From: Actinomycetes bacterium
GTDB taxonomy: Bacteria; Actinomycetota; Acidimicrobiia; Acidimicrobiales; Acidimicrobiaceae
Assembly: GCA_021786375.1 (NCBI GenBank)
Contig: JAJYNL010000066.1
Coordinates: 1 to 52,882, forward strand
Length of the DNA: 52,882 nucleotides
Reading direction: 5' to 3'
A program made the translations under genes and the position numbers. The first letter of the stretch is position 1; each line of letters starts with the position of its first letter. Of this stretch, positions 50,317 to 52,882 are shown in pieces. The notes below the pieces were generated by a model that searched no databases, was not told the origin of the DNA, and was given only the letters and a program-made list of their open reading frames with translations.

Positions 50317-51324
50317 ATGAAGACCCGTCAGCTAGTTGACTCCTTCGGCAGGCGAATCGGAGATCTCCGCATCTCGATCACCGATCGGTGCAACTTTCGC
50401 TGCCTCTATTGCATGCCCGCGGAGGGCATGCTGTGGGTTCCACGCGAAGACATCCTCTCCTTCGAGGAGATCCACCGCATCGCGCGCATCTGTGTGGAGG
50501 ACTACGGCTTCACCGGAATCCGGCTCACGGGCGGTGAGCCGACGGTGCGCGCTCAGCTACCCCTGCTCATCGAGCGCTTGAGCGGCCTGGCGGTGCCCGA
50601 CACCGGCAAACCCGTCGACCTGGCCATGACCACAAATGGCGCGACCCTGGCCACTATGGCGCATGATCTAAAAAAGGCCGGCCTGAGAAGGGTCAACATC
50701 TCCCTCGACTCCCTCGATCGCGAGCGCTTTGCCGAGATGACTCGGCGAGACCAGCTGCACCGGGTGCTGGCGGGGATCGAGGCTGCAAAGGAAGCCGGCT
50801 TCGACCCGGTGAAGCTCAACGTGGTTGTGATGCGCGGAATGAACGACGACGAGGTCGCCGACTTCGCCGGCTTCGGGCGCGAGCAAGGCGTCATTCCCAG
50901 GTTCATCGAGTTCATGCCGCTCGATGCCGATGACGCCTGGAGCTTCGACAAGGTGGTGCCGTCGGAGGAGATCGTCGCCCGCATCGCCGAGATCTACCCG
51001 ATCGAGGAGATCCCCAATGGCTCGGCGCCCGCCAGCCGCTACCGTTACCTCGACGGTGCCGGAGAATTCGGCGCCATCCCCACTGTCACCAAGCCCTTCT
51101 GCGCTGACTGCGACAGGGTACGCATCACCGCCGAGGGCCAATTCCGCACTTGCCTGTTTGCGGTCGAGGAGTTCGATTTGCGCAAGATCCTGCGCAACGG
51201 AGGCTCCGACGACGAGCTCAGAGGAGAGATCGAGCGGGCGGTTGGACTGAAGTGGGCGGGACATTCGATCGGCAATGTCAACTTCCATCGCCCCGGGCGA
51301 TCGATGAGCCAAATCGGCGGCTGA
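50317..51324 (+). CDS. moaA: GTP 3',8-cyclase MoaA (radical SAM)
   Basis: MoaA starts molybdopterin synthesis by rearranging GTP. The 335-residue protein has the radical-SAM cluster CNFRCLYC (Cys at positions 1, 5 and 8 of the motif), TGGEPTVRAQL, a second 4Fe-4S site (FCADCDRVRITAEGQFRTCL) and the C-terminal Gly-Gly of MSQIGG. Its ATG 50317 follows a TAAACT element at 50301-50306 by 10 bases, possibly a -10. Confidence 0.96.
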   Translation: MKTRQLVDSFGRRIGDLRISITDRCNFRCLYCMPAEGMLWVPREDILSFEEIHRIARICVEDYGFTGIRLTGGEPTVRAQLPLLIERLSGLAVPDTGKPVDLAMTTNGATLATMAHDLKKAGLRRVNISLDSLDRERFAEMTRRDQLHRVLAGIEAAKEAGFDPVKLNVVVMRGMNDDEVADFAGFGREQGVIPRFIEFMPLDADDAWSFDKVVPSEEIVARIAEIYPIEEIPNGSAPASRYRYLDGAGEFGAIPTVTKPFCADCDRVRITAEGQFRTCLFAVEEFDLRKILRNGGSDDELRGEIERAVGLKWAGHSIGNVNFHRPGRSMSQIGG

Positions 51325-51375
51325 GCCGGCGGCGCGATTGGCGCTCATATCTAGCACGCGCCATGTAATTCGATC

Positions 51376-51392
51376 TAGGCTGTACGGCCATG
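51376..51392 (+). promoter_or_regulatory. Possible -10 element of a leaderless moaC promoter
   Basis: TAGGCT (51376-51381) fits TANNNT and ends 8 bases before ATG 51390, with no Shine-Dalgarno sequence between. The same pattern occurs at cobA-hemD. Inference from spacing only. Confidence 0.3.
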
Positions 51393-51896
51393 ACAGACTC
51401 CGGCCTCACCCACCTCGACCCGCTAGGTCGGGCGCGAATGGTCGACGTAACGCCCAAGGAGCCTACGCATCGCCGCGCCGTCGCGCGCTGCAAGGTGCAG
51501 ATGCTCCCTGAGACGACCGCCAAGGTGGCTTCAAACGCAATAACCAAGGGAGACGTGCTCGGTGCGGCCCGAATCGCAGGCATCCAGGCCGCCAAACGCA
51601 CTGCCGAGATGATCCCGCTCTGCCATCCGCTGCTGGTTGGCTCGGTCTACGTCAACTTTCTGATCGGCGACGACAATGTGGAAGTCGAAGCCCAGGTGGA
51701 GACGGTGGACCGGACCGGCGTCGAGATGGAGGCAATGACCGCTTGTGCGGTGGCAGCGCTGACGATCTACGACATGTGCAAGTCGATCGACCGGTCGATG
51801 ACCATCGGGGATCTTGCGCTGTGGGAGAAAGTCGGGGGGAAGTCCGGCGTCTGGAAGCGGCCTGGTAGGGACGAGCTCGAGGAACCGCTCTTCTGA
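51390..51896 (+). CDS. moaC: Cyclic pyranopterin monophosphate synthase MoaC
   Basis: MoaC closes the pyranopterin ring from the MoaA product. The 168 residues have MVDVTPKEPTHRRAVARC, AKRTAEMIPLCHPLLVGSVYV and GVEMEAMTACAVAALTIYDMCK, with the catalytic Lys in MCKSIDRS. It follows moaA by 65 bases. MoaD, MoaE and MogA are not in the window. Confidence 0.96.
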   Translation: MTDSGLTHLDPLGRARMVDVTPKEPTHRRAVARCKVQMLPETTAKVASNAITKGDVLGAARIAGIQAAKRTAEMIPLCHPLLVGSVYVNFLIGDDNVEVEAQVETVDRTGVEMEAMTACAVAALTIYDMCKSIDRSMTIGDLALWEKVGGKSGVWKRPGRDELEEPLF

Positions 51897-51959
51897 CTGC
51901 TTAGCCAACGGCTCACGTCGAGTCGGCATTTTCTACATATCTGTGGACAAATTCAGCCT

Positions 51960-51977
51960 AATTACAGTAATGTAATT
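51960..51977. promoter_or_regulatory. Inverted repeat upstream of the Rv0996-like membrane gene
   Basis: AATTAC (51960-51965) and GTAATT (51972-51977) are perfect inverse arms around a 6-base spacer in an A/T-rich promoter-like patch. The site is 33 bases before ATG 52011 and overlaps possible promoter elements, so it may be an operator. Confidence 0.4.
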
Positions 51978-52010
51978 CGTAGAGACAAGAGGTCTACCTT
52001 GAGGTGGTAC

Positions 52011-52601
52011 ATGTCTTTGACGCTGGTACTGGCGGCGTGGGCGCTGGTACTTCTTATCCCGGCAGTTGCGCGTATGCGAAACCGGGGTATAGCCACCTCT
52101 GTATCCCGCTTCCATGATTCGCTGATCGTCCTCGGCCGAACATCGACAATCATGCACGGAACCGGCCAGGTCAACACCACCCAAACATACCTCTGGGCCC
52201 GTTCGACCGGTGCGCATACTCAATACGCCCAGCCAACGCCCTCCTTCTCCCCCTCCGAGATGCGGCGGATCCGCGATGTGGAGGTCCGCCAGCGCCGCAC
52301 CATGGTTCTTTTTGCGCTATTCGTGCTCGTCCTGGTCTCTGCTCTCGTAACCGTATTAGCGGTATCGCTCTTCACGCTGGGCATGCTGACGGCGTCGATG
52401 GCGTCCCTCGCCTTTTACGTCGCAATGCTTATCCGCATCAAGAACGTGCGTAGGATGCGCGCCATGCACACCTACTACGGCGGTGGCGCGGTCGTGGAGG
52501 CTGCACCAGCACGGAGGAGCGCACCCGCCTACGCACTCGGCGCAGCCAAATCCTCGACCATCGCCATTACGCCTACGTTCGAGGCGGCCCGCGCCCACTA
52601 G
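52011..52601 (+). CDS. Small actinobacterial membrane protein (Rv0996-like context)
   Basis: This 196-residue protein has one N-terminal helix (SLTLVLAAWALVLLIPAVA), a polar loop of about 85 residues and two helices in the middle (TMVLFALFVLVLVSALVTVL and MLTASMASLAFYVAMLIRI), ending in a basic, Ala-rich cytoplasmic tail. ATG 52011 follows GAGGTGGTAC, a good ribosome site, so I prefer it to TTG 51999. In M. tuberculosis a membrane protein (Rv0996) lies after galU and moeA1, so this is probably its counterpart by position. Function unknown. Confidence 0.8.
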   Translation: MSLTLVLAAWALVLLIPAVARMRNRGIATSVSRFHDSLIVLGRTSTIMHGTGQVNTTQTYLWARSTGAHTQYAQPTPSFSPSEMRRIRDVEVRQRRTMVLFALFVLVLVSALVTVLAVSLFTLGMLTASMASLAFYVAMLIRIKNVRRMRAMHTYYGGGAVVEAAPARRSAPAYALGAAKSSTIAITPTFEAARAH

Positions 52602-52620
52602 AGTAGAGACCGATGACTTC

Positions 52621-52696
52621 GGGGGTGTAGCTCAGCTGGAAGAGCGCTACGTTCGCATCGTAGAAGTCGGCGGTTCGAGTCCGCTCACCTCCACCA
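52621..52696 (+). tRNA. tRNA-Ala (anticodon CGC)
   Basis: The 76-base gene folds as a standard cloverleaf: acceptor GGGGGTG with CACCTCC, D-arm GCTC/GAGC, anticodon stem CTACG/CGTAG with loop TTCGCAT (anticodon CGC), and T-loop TTCGAGT. The G3-T70 wobble pair is the alanine identity element. The 3' CCA is encoded (52694-52696). It reads GCG codons. Confidence 0.95.
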
Positions 52697-52882
52697 AAGT
52701 ATCCGTATGAGAACCCTGTACCAAATCGGCGTCAGAGTTCGACAACGGTCCCGGCAGGACCACCAGATCGCCGTATTCGAACTCGCTCGAAGAAAAGAGC
52801 ATGTTGTACGGCGGGTGGTACCCGACGTCGGCGATCTTGCCGTCGCGCACGTCGATGCGGGTGGAGACGGCTTGGTTGAACC
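52647..52882 (-). CDS. Partial ORF of unknown function, open at the window edge
   Basis: On the minus strand the frame is open from the window end and gives FNQAVSTRIDVRDGKIADVG, then YHPPYNMLFSSSEFEYGDLV, which looks like genuine protein sequence. From about 52696 it runs antisense through the tRNA gene before stopping at 52647, so the last 15 or so residues may not be real. I do not recognise the family. The start lies outside the window. Confidence 0.4.
   Translation of the reverse strand, partial: FNQAVSTRIDVRDGKIADVGYHPPYNMLFSSSEFEYGDLVVLPGPLSNSDADLVQGSHTDTLVEVSGLEPPTSTMRT

Noticed and set aside
1-52882. CRISPR arrays, insertion sequences, prophage or rRNA
   Set aside because: I saw no regularly spaced direct repeats, transposase motifs, phage genes or rRNA signatures by eye.

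Overview
The window is high-GC, densely packed chromosomal DNA with many GTG and TTG starts. The gene content points to Actinomycetota: a CobA-HemD fusion, CobN with a fused ChlI/ChlD partner, a Ruc-like zinc ribbon next to galU and moeA, paired TldD/TldE and an NDH-2. The synteny Ruc-galU-moeA-...-small membrane protein resembles the Rv0991c-Rv0996 region of Mycobacterium tuberculosis (from memory). A deep actinobacterial lineage such as Acidimicrobiia is a guess; no rRNA is present to test it.

Positions 1-22516 hold an almost complete adenosylcobalamin (B12) locus. A plus-strand cobA-hemD faces a long minus-strand operon running cobO, cobB/cbiA, [B12 riboswitch and a 40-codon upstream ORF], cobU, cobS, cobD/cbiB, cobQ, cobN, chlID, a HAD phosphatase and a bluB-cobT fusion. 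Nearly every junction below the riboswitch is a 4-nt NTGA stop/start overlap. Divergently, cobI, cobM, cbiD, cbiET, a cbiG-cbiH fusion, a 2[4Fe-4S] ferredoxin, cbiC and a long cbiX form the corrin-ring operon. CbiX, CbiD and CbiG indicate the early-cobalt (anaerobic-type) route, yet CobN-ChlID of the late-insertion route is also present. No cbiJ/cobK (precorrin-6A reductase) or classical cobC (phosphatase) is seen; the ferredoxin and the HAD protein are the natural candidates to look at.

Positions 22517-23025 are non-coding, with a strong intrinsic terminator and a possible structured RNA. A response regulator, a histidine kinase and a methyltransferase follow (23026-25713). On the minus strand comes a likely transcription unit (31819 to 25783): promoter, proline-containing 25-codon leader ORF, a soluble MgtE-N/CBS protein, an NRAMP-family carrier whose metal site lacks the usual Asn and Met, then a GT4 glycosyltransferase, a methyltransferase and a terpene-cyclase-like barrel protein. 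The carrier and leader suggest magnesium transport and sensing.

Positions 31867-46256 are mixed housekeeping: a methyltransferase, two coupled MFS exporters with an upstream inverted repeat, a SRAP/HMCES-type protein, dxs, a polytopic membrane protein, a polyprenyl diphosphate synthase, a tiny coupled ORF, a flippase-like membrane protein with a good promoter, tldD-tldE and a PHP-domain protein. Positions 46378-52882 hold NDH-2, a Ruc/FmdB-like zinc ribbon preceded by a CIRCE operator, galU, moeA, moaA, moaC, a Rv0996-like membrane protein, tRNA-Ala(CGC) and a partial ORF cut by the window edge.

The observations most worth following are the B12 riboswitch coupled to an upstream ORF, the HAD phosphatase as a CobC candidate, the coexistence of two cobaltochelatase systems with an embedded ferredoxin, the NRAMP/MgtE-N/leader-peptide module, and the CIRCE-controlled zinc ribbon.
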